The notes under the pieces are model-generated. The model had not been told where the DNA came from. It worked only from the letters and a program-made list of their open reading frames with translations, and did not search any database. Shown in pieces: positions 1-7,819 of a stretch of 14,556 nucleotides of DNA. Origin of the DNA: Syntrophomonadaceae bacterium (GTDB lineage Bacteria > Bacillota > Dethiobacteria > DTU022); NCBI GenBank assembly GCA_003553895.1, contig PWFM01000092.1, positions 1-14,556 on the forward strand, written 5' to 3'. A program made the position numbers and the translations under genes. Numbering within the stretch: the stretch's first letter is position 1; each line of letters opens with the position of its first letter.

Positions 1-570
1 TTAAGGTTAGCCTGGGCATACAGCCGCGGTGGGGCCAGCGCAATATCGGTGATTACCGAGGAACACCACTTTAAAGGAAGCATGGCTTATATAAAGCCGG
101 TTAAACAACTGACGGGCCTGCCTGTTTTATGCAAGGATTTTATTGTCGATCAATACCAGGTATATGAAGCAAGAGCTAATGGTGCCGATGCGCTGCTATT
201 GATCGTGGCCATCCTGGAGAAACACCTCCTGAAGTCCCTCCTGGATTTAACCCGCTCTCTTGAAATGGAAGCCCTGGTGGAAGTCCATGACGGTCAGGAA
301 TTGGAAACAGCACTTGAAGCCGGTGCCGTGATAGTTGGTATTAACAACCGTGATTTAAAATCTTTCCGGGTGGATCTTGCTACCACCTTGGAACTGGCCG
401 GGTTGGTGCCGGATGATATTTTAATAGTTGGTGAAAGTGGGATTAACTCCCGGGAAGATATTTTGCGGCTGCATGAAGCGGGAGTTAATGCCGCCCTGGT
501 GGGGGAGGTTTTGATCAGGGCCGATAATCCCGAAACAAAACTGAAATCCTTGTTTTTTAACCTGGTTTGA
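1..570 (+). CDS. trpC: Indole-3-glycerol-phosphate synthase, 5' truncated
   Basis: Converts 1-(o-carboxyphenylamino)-1-deoxyribulose 5-phosphate to indole-3-glycerol phosphate in cytosolic tryptophan synthesis. The reading frame is open from base 1 and already encodes family sequence before the first internal ATG (AYSRGGASAISVITE), so the gene begins upstream of the window. The visible 189 residues lack roughly 70 N-terminal residues of a protein that is usually about 260 long. Visible TIM-barrel motifs include CKDFIVD with the catalytic lysine, EVHD with the catalytic glutamate, GINNRDL and GESGI in the phosphate-binding end. The missing part would hold the first conserved lysine motif. The stop is TGA, 18 bases before trpF, consistent with one operon. 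Upstream regulation (T-box, attenuator) is out of view. Identification is firm; only the 5' end is unknown. Confidence 0.96.
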   Translation, partial: LRLAWAYSRGGASAISVITEEHHFKGSMAYIKPVKQLTGLPVLCKDFIVDQYQVYEARANGADALLLIVAILEKHLLKSLLDLTRSLEMEALVEVHDGQELETALEAGAVIVGINNRDLKSFRVDLATTLELAGLVPDDILIVGESGINSREDILRLHEAGVNAALVGEVLIRADNPETKLKSLFFNLV

Positions 571-588
571 AAGGAGAGAAAAGGGTTA

Positions 589-1224
589 ATGTGGATCAAA
601 ATATGCGGCATTACATCATTAGAAGCGGCCCAGGTCTGCGCCGAAGTGGGAGTGGATGCAGTGGGATTCGTATTCGCTGAGAGCAGGCGTAAAATTACGG
701 TGGAGGAAGCCGGGAATATAATCAAACGGCTTCCACCGGGTTTAAAGAAGGTCGGTGTGTTTGTTAACGAAATGGAACAAAAAGTAACCTGGATTCAAAA
801 CTACCTTGGCCTGGATTTGCTGCAGTTTCACGGAACGGAAGGGCCTTCCTACTGCAGCCGTTTTTCAGGAAAAGCCATAAAAGCTTTCAGAGCCGACCCG
901 GAAAAAGGGTTTATTGATATTAAGGCCTACCGGGGCAAAATCATGGCCTGCCTGATCGACTCTTATCTTCCCGGTCGTCCGGGCGGTACCGGTGAAAGGT
1001 GGGACTGGAAGAGTTTTAAACCATTTCAGGCCGATCTCATCCCCTGCTGGTTGATTGCGGCGGGAGGCTTAAACCCCGGTAATGTTTACGAAGCCATGCA
1101 GTCGATCCAACCTGATGGCGTTGATGTTAGTTCGGGAGTTGAAAAAGAAGGCGAAAAAGATATTTCCCTAATTAAACAGTTTGTGAGCGAGGTCAGGAGG
1201 TGGGAAAATAATGGAATTGCCTGA
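589..1224 (+). CDS. trpF: Phosphoribosylanthranilate isomerase
   Basis: Catalyses the Amadori rearrangement of N-(5-phosphoribosyl)anthranilate, the step before TrpC. The 211-residue length is normal for a stand-alone TrpF. The N-terminal KICGIT motif (residues 4-9) carries the general-base cysteine at residue 6. The LIDSYLPGRPGGTGERWDW segment carries the general-acid aspartate and the conserved GGTG loop. AGGLNPGNV and GVDVSSGVE form the phosphate-binding C-terminal half of the barrel. The ATG is preceded by GGAG, with a rather long gap of about 12 bases. It is separate from TrpC rather than fused as in enterobacteria. Its end overlaps trpB by 14 bases, which suggests translational coupling. 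Confidence 0.97.
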   Translation: MWIKICGITSLEAAQVCAEVGVDAVGFVFAESRRKITVEEAGNIIKRLPPGLKKVGVFVNEMEQKVTWIQNYLGLDLLQFHGTEGPSYCSRFSGKAIKAFRADPEKGFIDIKAYRGKIMACLIDSYLPGRPGGTGERWDWKSFKPFQADLIPCWLIAAGGLNPGNVYEAMQSIQPDGVDVSSGVEKEGEKDISLIKQFVSEVRRWENNGIA

Positions 1225-2416
1225 CCGGAACGGATATTTTGGCAGTTTCGGAGGACGTTTTGTTCCGGAAACCTTAATGAGCGCCCTCCAAGAGCTGGAT
1301 AACAGCTATCAGCATTGTAAGGATGATCCCGGTTACTGGGAAGAGCTCTACTATTATTACAATAATTACAGCGGCAGACCAACACCTCTTTATTATGCCG
1401 GCCGGCTTACCGAAAGATACGGGAAAGCAAAAATATACCTGAAACGGGAAGATTTAAACCATACCGGGGCTCATAAAATAAACAATACCCTGGGGCAGGC
1501 CTTGCTGGCGAAAAGGATGGGCAAAAGCCGGGTTATCGCCGAAACCGGCGCCGGCCAGCACGGAGTGGCCACCGCTACTGTAGCTACGTTGTTCGGCCTT
1601 GAATGTGTTATTTATATGGGTGAGGAAGATATGAAACGCCAGGAGCTTAATGTTTTCAGGATGAAGTTGTTGGGAGCGAAAGTGATCCCGGTTACTTCGG
1701 GGAGCAAAACCCTGAAAGATGCCACCAATGAAGCGATGCGGGACTGGGTATCGAACCTGGAAACCACTCATTACATTATCGGTTCGGTTGTCGGCCCCCA
1801 TCCATATCCGGCCCTGGTGCGAGATTTTCAGGCGGTTATCGGTTCTGAAACCAGGGCACAGCTGCTTGCTGCTACGAGAAAACTACCCGATTACCTGCTT
1901 GCCTGTGTGGGCGGAGGCAGTAACGCGATCGGTTTTTTCCATCACTTTTTGGAAGACAGGCAGGTTCAATTGATCGGGATTGAGGCGGGAGGCAGGGATT
2001 TTGATCCGGGTAACCATGCCGCAAGTTTAAGCAGCGGCCGTCCGGGAGTTCTGCACGGCAGCCTGAGCTTTCTCCTTCAGGATCAGAACGGACAGGTAAG
2101 CCCGGCACATTCTATTTCGGCCGGCCTTGACTACCCCGGGGTTGGGCCTGAGCATGCTTACTTAAAGCAATCCGGGCGGGCGAAATATGCCGCAGTTTCA
2201 GATGAGGAAGCTTTACAGGCGTTTGAGCTGCTTGCTGAAAGCGAAGGCATTATTCCCGCCCTGGAAAGCGCTCACGCCCTGGCTTACCTGGAAAAGCTAA
2301 TGCCTTTGACGACCGGGGAGAATATTGTCGCGGTCTGCCTTTCAGGGCGAGGTGACAAGGATGTGGCCGAGGTCTCATCGGCCTTTTCGGTCGGACAGGA
2401 GGTTGAAAAAATATGA
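1211..2416 (+). CDS. trpB: Tryptophan synthase beta chain
   Basis: PLP enzyme condensing indole with L-serine to L-tryptophan in the alpha2-beta2 complex with TrpA. At 401 residues it has the usual TrpB1 length. The PLP Schiff-base lysine is K89 in HTGAHKINN. The catalytic glutamate is E111 in AETGAGQHG. The phosphate-binding loop GGGSNAIG lies at 234-241, and the C-terminal CLSGRGDKD segment is typical of the family. The start is supported by an AGGAGG lying inside the end of trpF about 10 bases upstream. The ATG lies in the last codons of trpF, and its own TGA overlaps the trpA ATG. The short N-terminus (GYFGSFGGRFVPETL at residues 8-22) and lack of extra insertions fit the main TrpA-partnered form, not TrpB2. 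Confidence 0.98.
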   Translation: MELPDRNGYFGSFGGRFVPETLMSALQELDNSYQHCKDDPGYWEELYYYYNNYSGRPTPLYYAGRLTERYGKAKIYLKREDLNHTGAHKINNTLGQALLAKRMGKSRVIAETGAGQHGVATATVATLFGLECVIYMGEEDMKRQELNVFRMKLLGAKVIPVTSGSKTLKDATNEAMRDWVSNLETTHYIIGSVVGPHPYPALVRDFQAVIGSETRAQLLAATRKLPDYLLACVGGGSNAIGFFHHFLEDRQVQLIGIEAGGRDFDPGNHAASLSSGRPGVLHGSLSFLLQDQNGQVSPAHSISAGLDYPGVGPEHAYLKQSGRAKYAAVSDEEALQAFELLAESEGIIPALESAHALAYLEKLMPLTTGENIVAVCLSGRGDKDVAEVSSAFSVGQEVEKI

Positions 2417-3195
2417 ATGCTATAGATCATAAATTTGCCCTGCTAAAAACCGGACAGCGGAAAGGAATCATTACTTATCTTACGGCAGGCGATCCCGACC
2501 TGCAGGCAACCGAAGCTATTGTTCTGGAAATGGCCTGCAGGGGTGTTGATATGGTGGAACTGGGAGTGCCGTTTTCCGACCCGGTGGCTGATGGCCCCGT
2601 GATCCAGGCTGCCTCAAAGCGGTCTCTCGAAAAAGGGGTTACCCTTGATGGGGTGTTAAAGCTGGTGGGAAATTTGAAATCCAGGATAGAGATACCGCTT
2701 TTATTGATGAGCTATTATAACCCAATATTTTGTTACGGTCTCACCAAATTTATTGAATCTGCTTCATGCAGCGGCGTGGATGGGGTGATCGTTCCCGACC
2801 TGCCCCTGGAAGAAAGTGAAACTTTTTCCCGGGACCTTAAAAAAGCCGGAATCCATTTGATTTATTTTTTGGCTCCCACCAGTTCTGATGAGCGCATTAA
2901 AGCGACGGTTAAGCGGGCCGGCGGCTTTATCTACTGTGTTTCTGTGGCCGGGGTTACCGGGGCCAGGGACGATATACCTGCGCAGGCGCATAAACTGTTA
3001 AAGAAGGTGAGTTCAATGACGGAGGTCCCTCTGGCCCTTGGTTTTGGGATTTCCAGTCCGGAACAAGTTAAATCGATCGGTAAGCGTGGCAGTGCAGTAA
3101 TTATCGGCAGCGCTATTATGAAGTTGGTTGAGCAGGGAGGGGGCAGGGAAGAAATTACCCGCCGGGTTGGGACTTTTTTAGAAGAATTTAATTAA
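2413..3195 (+). CDS. trpA: Tryptophan synthase alpha chain
   Basis: Cleaves indole-3-glycerol phosphate to indole and glyceraldehyde 3-phosphate, passing indole to TrpB through the internal tunnel. The 260-residue length is normal. The catalytic pair is visible: E49 in VELGVPFSDP and D60 in PVADGP. The flexible catalytic loop region contains VAGVTGARDD, and phosphate-binding GFGIS and IIGSAI motifs lie near the C-terminus. The start overlaps the trpB stop as ATGA, with AGGAGG at 2397-2402, so expression is probably coupled to trpB for 1:1 subunits. It is the last gene of the operon. The next gene is convergent on the other strand. Confidence 0.98.
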   Translation: MNAIDHKFALLKTGQRKGIITYLTAGDPDLQATEAIVLEMACRGVDMVELGVPFSDPVADGPVIQAASKRSLEKGVTLDGVLKLVGNLKSRIEIPLLLMSYYNPIFCYGLTKFIESASCSGVDGVIVPDLPLEESETFSRDLKKAGIHLIYFLAPTSSDERIKATVKRAGGFIYCVSVAGVTGARDDIPAQAHKLLKKVSSMTEVPLALGFGISSPEQVKSIGKRGSAVIIGSAIMKLVEQGGGREEITRRVGTFLEEFN

Positions 3196-3342
3196 AAACC
3201 AGGGTTTAGTAGAAAGGGACGGCCTGGCGGACCTTGCTTGTCTACGGTGATAATCGTGTCTTTATAGCCGGCGCAGCTTAACTGCTTAATGATTGCTGGA
3301 GGTGCTTGAACTTGAAAACAAGCGCATGAAAAATGACAACAA

Positions 3343-3403
3343 GCCCGCCCGTGAATTATTCAGGTTGTCAGCAAAGGTTGAAAGGTTTACTCACAGGGCG
3401 GGC
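3343..3403. terminator. GC-rich inverted repeat between convergent trpA and M20 genes
   Basis: GCCCGCCC followed by GTGA (3343-3354) pairs with TCAC, one bulged A, then GGGCGGGC (3391-3403), enclosing a 36-base loop. On the plus strand a T-run (TTTTTTT at about 3421) follows about 17 bases later. On the minus strand the arm is followed within a few bases by a T-rich stretch. The position between two convergent gene ends fits a bidirectional terminator, but the large loop and the gap to the T-run are not canonical. The rest of 3196-3451 holds only a weaker 7-bp hairpin (3302-3325) and no convincing gene. Confidence 0.4.
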
Positions 3404-3451
3404 CTGGGTCATAACTGGTATTTTTTTAGGTTTTTAGAATGGCCCTGCTTA

Positions 3452-4651
3452 TTATTGCCCGCAGATTTTCAAGATGGAATAGATGTAAATTTTACTGGCA
3501 TTTATGATCTCCTCAACAGGGCAGTATTCTTCTTCCGAATGGGCGGAAGAAAGGTGCCCCGGACCCAGGACTACCGTTTCAATACCGCCATCCCTGCTCA
3601 GGATCGAACCGTCGGTCCAGGCCGGGAAATAAGAGGTTTTGTGCCTGTTAATGACTTTGTCCGAAGCTTCTTTAAGGATATTAACCAGGGGCGAGCTTTC
3701 TTCGCATACCAGTGGAGGGAACTGGATGCCCATGTCGTCATCTATAACTGTTACTTCTGCGTCCAGTTCGGGGTCATTTTCTTTTAAACTGCTGATGATA
3801 GCTTCGATTTCCCGGACCGCCCCTTCCTGGCTTTCGTCGGGAAGCCATCTTCGGTCCATCTGCAGGATACAGTCCCCGGCTACGGTGCTGGGCTGGGTTC
3901 CGCCCTTGATGTAGCCCAGGTTCAAGTGGGAAGGCCCGGTGATAGGATGGCTCTTTTTCTTAATTTCCGGTTTCAATTTTGTGATGATTTCAGTAATGAT
4001 GGCGCCGGCTTTTTCGATGGCGTTGATCCCTTTTTCCGGGGTCCCTCCGTGGGCATATTTACCATTTACTTTTACTTCGATCCAGATCAGGCCTCTGTGG
4101 CCGTTGTGGATCTCCAGCTCTGTCGGTTCACCGACGATAGCGTAACGGGTTAACGGGCCGTTTTTGGCGATATAGTCAGCGCCCCTGTAGTTTCTTTCTT
4201 CATCTATTACTCCGGCAAAATAAGCCCTGCCTTCAAGAGGAATTCCAGCGCTTTTTATCGCTGTTAGGGCTCCGACCATGGCGGCAAGGGCCCCTTTCAT
4301 GTCTACAGCGCCCCTGCCGTAAATATTACCGTTTTTAATTTCGCCGCTGAAGGGATCTACAGACATATTTTTGACGTCCACCGTATCCATGTGGCCTTCA
4401 AGCATTAGGGTTTTTTCATTGTCCCTGCCGGGGCCATGCCAGGCAATAACGTTTTTCCTTTCGCCAACTACAGGTACATGCTCTGTTTCAAATCCTTCTT
4501 CAGCCAGGTATTTGTAGAGGTAAGCGGAAATATCTTTTTCCGGTTCCGCAAGGCCATGGTAACTGGGGATGGCAATCAAGTTTTTGGTGAGGTCGATAAT
4601 TTTGTTTTCGTCAAGATGTTCCAGAGCTTTTTGGTAGCTGTTTGTAAGCAT
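3452..4651 (-). CDS. M20 metallohydrolase, ArgE/DapE deacylase-type
   Basis: A cytosolic di-zinc amidohydrolase of the acetylornithine deacetylase/succinyl-diaminopimelate desuccinylase family, 399 residues, as usual for the family. Metal and catalytic residues are all visible: H87 and D89 in GHMDTVD, bridging D117 in GRGAVDMKG, the DEE triad with general base E151 and ligand E152, E175 in GEPTE, and H371 near the C-terminus in SSAHSEEEY. The lid/dimerisation domain lies roughly at 180-290 and contains NGKYAHGGTPEKGINAI. I chose the ATG at 4651 because GGAGGAGA (4661-4668) lies just upstream. A longer frame starting with TTG at 4699 would begin inside a hairpin loop. The substrate is uncertain: ArgE, DapE, N-acyl-L-amino acid and dipeptide hydrolases share these motifs. 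Its neighbours (carrier, D-aminoacylase) favour catabolic deacylation or peptide hydrolysis over arginine or lysine synthesis. Confidence 0.88.
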   Translation of the reverse strand: MLTNSYQKALEHLDENKIIDLTKNLIAIPSYHGLAEPEKDISAYLYKYLAEEGFETEHVPVVGERKNVIAWHGPGRDNEKTLMLEGHMDTVDVKNMSVDPFSGEIKNGNIYGRGAVDMKGALAAMVGALTAIKSAGIPLEGRAYFAGVIDEERNYRGADYIAKNGPLTRYAIVGEPTELEIHNGHRGLIWIEVKVNGKYAHGGTPEKGINAIEKAGAIITEIITKLKPEIKKKSHPITGPSHLNLGYIKGGTQPSTVAGDCILQMDRRWLPDESQEGAVREIEAIISSLKENDPELDAEVTVIDDDMGIQFPPLVCEESSPLVNILKEASDKVINRHKTSYFPAWTDGSILSRDGGIETVVLGPGHLSSAHSEEEYCPVEEIINASKIYIYSILKICGQ

Positions 4652-4660
4652 TGATTGTGA

Positions 4661-4668
4661 TCTCCTCC
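4661..4668 (-). promoter_or_regulatory. Ribosome binding site fixing the M20 start
   Basis: On the minus strand this reads AGGAGGAGA-like purines (with the flanking base) and lies 9 bases before the ATG at 4651. It decides for that ATG over the in-frame upstream TTG at 4699. Confidence 0.8.
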
Positions 4669-4675
4669 AGGATAG

Positions 4676-4713
4676 TAAAGCCCCGGCCGGCTTGAGCAAC
4701 AGCCGGGGCTTTA
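4676..4713 (-). terminator. Perfect 12-bp hairpin between carrier and M20 genes
   Basis: TAAAGCCCCGGC (4676-4687) and GCCGGGGCTTTA (4702-4713) are exact inverted repeats with a 14-base loop. The element begins 20 bases after the carrier stop codon (minus strand) and ends 8 bases before the M20 ribosome binding site. The stem ends in TTTA but no long T-run follows, so it may be a partial terminator, an attenuator or a 3'-end-stabilising hairpin that sets different levels for the two genes. No good separate promoter for the M20 gene was seen in the 82-base gap. Confidence 0.6.
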
Positions 4714-4733
4714 TAGTTAACTCCGGTCAGTTT

Positions 4734-6152
4734 TTAAAACGGCCCTAATTGAATAATCTGGGCAATGCTGACCAGGATAATTCCGGCGATAATCCAGACT
4801 GCCAGGCACGGCAGGAACCATTTGGCCCATTTATCCCACATTACTCCGGCCAGGCCCAGCCCGGCCATGAAAAAGCCTGATGTAGGCGACCAAACATTGG
4901 TGAAACCGTCACCCAGCTGGTAGGCAATTACTGCAGTCTGGCGGGTGACTCCGACCAGGTCTGATAAGGGCGCCATGATCGGCATGGTCAGCGCTGCCTG
5001 CCCGCTTCCGGAAGGCACGATAATATTGAGCAAGATCTGGAAGAAATACATGCCGGCAGCGGAAAGGTAGGCGGGAAAGCCCTGAAGAGCATTAGACATA
5101 CCGAAAAGGACGGTGTCAATAATGAAGCCTTCTTCCAGGACCACCAGGATCGCCCTGGCAATCCCTACAATCAGGGCAGCCATAGTTAATTCCTTGGCTC
5201 CAATTACAAAACCGTCGGCGATGTCATTGGCCGAAAGCCTGCCGACTATACCGGCAACAATACCCATGCCGAGGAAAAGGGCCGCTATTTCGAGGATATA
5301 CCAGCCCTCACTGATTACTCCCCAGGCCAGCAAGCCAAAGAAGATCAGGACCACAACTAAAACAGCCTTATGCTTACCTTCCAGCCCTTTAACTTCTTCG
5401 TTGTTATTGACCAGGCTTTCCTTTTTTTTCAGGTCTTCCTCATACACGGGGCTCAGTTTCGGGTTCTTTTTAACCCTGTTAGCGTGCAGATAAACAAATG
5501 CGATTCCGATCAGGGTGATAATAGCCCATACGATAATCCGGTATCCCAGCCCGGAAAACAGGGGCAGTTCTGCTATACCCTGGGCCACCCCCACGGTAAA
5601 GGGGTTCATGAAGGCCCCGGCAAATCCTGCGCCGGCTCCGATCAGGACTATTCCGGCTCCGGTTAGGGAATCGAATCCCAGGGCAAGGCAGAGCATCACC
5701 ATGATGGGAATGAAAGGCAGGAATTCTTCGATTAACCCCAATAGTCCGGCTCCGAGGGCAAAAACCAGCATCATGACCGGGATGATCAGCTGCTCTTTGC
5801 CTTTGAGGGTTTTGGTTAACGAATTGATGCCTCTGTGTATGGCTCCGGTCTTATTGATTATGCCAAAAGCTCCGCCGACAATAAATATGAAAAAGACAAT
5901 TAACTGCACTTCACCCAGGCCTTTGGGAATCGACTGGAGAATTTCAAAAGGCCCGACCGGGTTTCTTTCCACGACCTGGTATGAGCCGGGATCCACTACC
6001 GTTCTGCCTTCAACTTCCACCCGGTCGTACTCTCCCGGTGTGGCAATATAAGTAAAGATAGCAGCAACAATGATAACCGCAAAGAGGAGAACCAGGACAT
6101 GAGGAAATTTAAATTTGCTTTTCTTGGTTGTTTCCGGTGTGTTGGCCAGCAA
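4734..6152 (-). CDS. YfcC-family (DcuC superfamily) membrane carrier
   Basis: A polytopic cytoplasmic-membrane carrier of the family called C4-dicarboxylate anaerobic carrier/YfcC, 472 residues. Hydrophobic segments occur at about 16-37, 82-100, 121-157, 163-190, 204-224, 263-281, 286-304, 321-339, 362-382 and 446-466. A charged, probably cytosolic loop at about 224-263 separates two halves. The family signature VPSGSGQAALTMPIMAPLSD (379-398), the following LGDGFTN, and GLIEEFLPF (139-147) are clear. The start is TTG: AAGGAGG (6161-6167) sits 8 bases upstream and no ATG is better placed. The substrate is not deducible, since members are variously assigned to dicarboxylates, basic amino acids or peptides. 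Placement between two deacylases suggests import of an N-acyl amino acid or related anion, by analogy with the AbgABT arrangement of two M20 proteins plus a carrier. Confidence 0.9.
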   Translation of the reverse strand: MLANTPETTKKSKFKFPHVLVLLFAVIIVAAIFTYIATPGEYDRVEVEGRTVVDPGSYQVVERNPVGPFEILQSIPKGLGEVQLIVFFIFIVGGAFGIINKTGAIHRGINSLTKTLKGKEQLIIPVMMLVFALGAGLLGLIEEFLPFIPIMVMLCLALGFDSLTGAGIVLIGAGAGFAGAFMNPFTVGVAQGIAELPLFSGLGYRIIVWAIITLIGIAFVYLHANRVKKNPKLSPVYEEDLKKKESLVNNNEEVKGLEGKHKAVLVVVLIFFGLLAWGVISEGWYILEIAALFLGMGIVAGIVGRLSANDIADGFVIGAKELTMAALIVGIARAILVVLEEGFIIDTVLFGMSNALQGFPAYLSAAGMYFFQILLNIIVPSGSGQAALTMPIMAPLSDLVGVTRQTAVIAYQLGDGFTNVWSPTSGFFMAGLGLAGVMWDKWAKWFLPCLAVWIIAGIILVSIAQIIQLGPF

Positions 6153-6160
6153 AGTGTATA

Positions 6161-6167
6161 CCTCCTT
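6161..6167 (-). promoter_or_regulatory. Ribosome binding site supporting a TTG start of the carrier
   Basis: AAGGAGG on the minus strand, 8 bases before the TTG at 6152-6150. Perfect match and ideal spacing make the TTG the likely true initiation codon. Confidence 0.85.
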
Positions 6168-6184
6168 CGTTCTGTGTAGTTATT

Positions 6185-6208
6185 CGAAAACTATAAGTTA
6201 AGTTTTCG
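6185..6208. promoter_or_regulatory. Inverted repeat over the -10 of the carrier promoter
   Basis: CGAAAACT (6185-6192) and AGTTTTCG (6201-6208) are perfect 8-bp inverted repeats with an 8-base spacer. On the minus strand the left half overlaps a good -10 box, so a bound repressor would block RNA polymerase. The motif differs from the GTTC-N7-GAAC element in front of the amidohydrolase, so it may answer to another regulator. A leader hairpin is the alternative. Confidence 0.45.
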
Positions 6209-6217
6209 TGCTGCAAA
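6190..6217 (-). promoter_or_regulatory. Candidate sigma-A promoter of the carrier gene
   Basis: Minus strand TTTGCA (-35, 6212-6217), 16-base spacer, TATAGT (-10, 6190-6195). Predicted start near 6183, giving a leader of about 30 bases to the TTG. The -35 is a moderate match and the -10 a strong one. The 243-base gap from the upstream amidohydrolase also argues for an own promoter. Confidence 0.45.
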
Positions 6218-6301
6218 ACTGCTCAAAACTCACTCATTCAGGCCTTCGTTCCGACAAACTACTCTGCAATTAGCTTTGATTTGGCTGAAATGGTGATCAC
6301 C

Positions 6302-6329
6302 CGGTAAAAGGCCAGGACCTGTTTTACCG
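6302..6329 (-). terminator. Inverted repeat downstream of the amidohydrolase
   Basis: CGGTAAAA (6302-6309) and TTTTACCG (6322-6329) are perfect 8-bp arms around a 12-base loop that contains a further small palindrome. It lies about 67 bases past the amidohydrolase stop on the minus strand. No T-run follows, so it is a weak terminator candidate; mRNA processing or protein binding is equally possible. Confidence 0.35.
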
Positions 6330-6395
6330 CAGAAGAGAAAGGATCCGGCCGCTTAAGTTCGATCGCTTCCAATACTGGCGGTATGGTTGAGAAAG

Positions 6396-7757
6396 TTACC
6401 GGCCAAACCTGATCACCCTGCCGTTATCACCCCCATTATAATTGCTGTTTTTGACAACCGCTTTGCCTCCCACAAGGACATGTTCAATACCCCGGGGAGG
6501 GGTTTCCGGGTTTTCATAGCCGGATTGATCCATTACGGTGTCATAATTGAAAATAACCAGATCGGCGTCATAACCTTGAGCCACCCTGCCTTTATCAGGT
6601 AACCCCAACCTTTCGGCAGGAAGCAAGGTCATTTTTTTGATTGCTTCGACCAGGTCAAGTTGTTTTTCATCGCGGACATACTTGCCGAGGACGCGGGGAA
6701 AAGCGCCTGTTCCCCGGGGGTGGCCCTGGCCGGAACGCAGAAATCCGTCGCTGGCGATCATGATCCGGGGGTGCTTTATAGCCTCTGTTACCTCGGCGTC
6801 ATTCATTACAAAAGCCACCAGCAGGGTCTCCGGGGCCTGCCTGCGCAGCTCCCGGAAAATACTTTCCGTGCACCTTTGTCCCCGGTACTTGCCTTCAGCT
6901 ACCAGCAGGGAGTCATATGATTTGTTCCACTTTTCAAAGCAGCCTTCATCAAAGACGGGGCTGCCGATCATGGTGCTGAAAGCGTTGTAGGGATAGACAT
7001 CGGCCGAGACGTCCACCCCGTCTGCATAGGCGGCGTCAAACATATCCAGGGCTGAAGACATCTGGCCAAAGGCGTTACAGCTCCCGATATGTGAAACCTG
7101 GACCGGCACTGCAGTTTCACGGGCCAGGATAATTAATTCCGCCAGGGCTTCCAGGGAACGCCTGGCGTCGTAACGATAATGAACGGAGATCAGCCGGCCG
7201 GGGTAGTCCCGGACCAGGCTGCCCAACCAGAGCATTTCTTCAGTGCTGATCCCGGGTGCGTATTCCAGGCCTAAAGAAACCCCGCAGGCTCCTTGATCCA
7301 GGTTTTTTCTGATCAATGGCGCCAGTTCCAGGAATTCGGAGTGGTTTATGGGCCTGTCGAGCTCATGGCCATACTGTTCCCTGATATATCCGTAACCGGT
7401 GTATCCAATGTAGTTAACCGGAATGCCGCTTGCTTCCAGCAAATCAAGATACGCGCCGGCGTCCTGCTTGCAAGTATTTAAACCGCAATTGCCGCCGACG
7501 GCAGTGGTGACTCCCATCCCGGCCATATATTCTAACATCTCCAGGTTTGCGGTATTGTTTTCTACTTCGCTTTCATGCATATGAATATCAATAAAGCCAG
7601 GGGTTATTATCAACCCACTGGCTTCTAAAACTTCACTGGCCTCTACTTCCTGTTCTGAAACAAGATTAATGGTATGGCCTTTTATGCCGATATTAGCTGT
7701 AATCCGGCCAAGAACCGGATCTATAATTGTGCCGCCCTTGATCAGGAGATCCAACAT
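6396..7757 (-). CDS. N-acyl-D-amino-acid deacylase family amidohydrolase
   Basis: A cytosolic zinc hydrolase of the amidohydrolase (TIM-barrel) superfamily, closest by motif to D-aminoacylase, which releases a carboxylate and a D-amino acid from N-acyl-D-amino acids. At 453 residues it is slightly short for the family. Visible metal-site residues: H59 and H61 in GFIDIHMH, C91 in GGNCG (the family's cysteine ligand, in place of the carboxylated lysine of dihydropyrimidinases), H193 in SVHYR, H223 in QVSHIGS and catalytic D337 in ASDG. GHPRGTGAFPRVLGKY (345-360) is a hallmark of the family. The N-terminal (1-55) and C-terminal (about 385-453) segments form the small beta domain. The SVHYRYDA stretch differs from the usual H-x-R-x-E version, so specificity may be shifted. 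The ATG at 7757 has GGGAG 9 bases upstream. It is first in line behind the double operator. Confidence 0.88.
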   Translation of the reverse strand: MLDLLIKGGTIIDPVLGRITANIGIKGHTINLVSEQEVEASEVLEASGLIITPGFIDIHMHESEVENNTANLEMLEYMAGMGVTTAVGGNCGLNTCKQDAGAYLDLLEASGIPVNYIGYTGYGYIREQYGHELDRPINHSEFLELAPLIRKNLDQGACGVSLGLEYAPGISTEEMLWLGSLVRDYPGRLISVHYRYDARRSLEALAELIILARETAVPVQVSHIGSCNAFGQMSSALDMFDAAYADGVDVSADVYPYNAFSTMIGSPVFDEGCFEKWNKSYDSLLVAEGKYRGQRCTESIFRELRRQAPETLLVAFVMNDAEVTEAIKHPRIMIASDGFLRSGQGHPRGTGAFPRVLGKYVRDEKQLDLVEAIKKMTLLPAERLGLPDKGRVAQGYDADLVIFNYDTVMDQSGYENPETPPRGIEHVLVGGKAVVKNSNYNGGDNGRVIRFGR

Positions 7758-7819
7758 CTGTAGTGGCTCCCTTCGCTTTTCAGTTTATTTTGCCCTTTCT
7801 ATCCCCTTATCCTTAAATA

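Noticed and set aside
3293..3787. 164-codon plus-strand open frame starting with TTG after a GGAGG
   Set aside because: Most of it is antisense to the M20 gene, which has full catalytic motifs; the translation shows no recognisable domain and the frame only looks long because of the opposite-strand coding bias.
4652..4699. Longer M20 protein from TTG at 4699
   Set aside because: The start would lie in a hairpin loop without a ribosome binding site, whereas the ATG at 4651 has a strong one at good spacing and gives a normal N-terminus.
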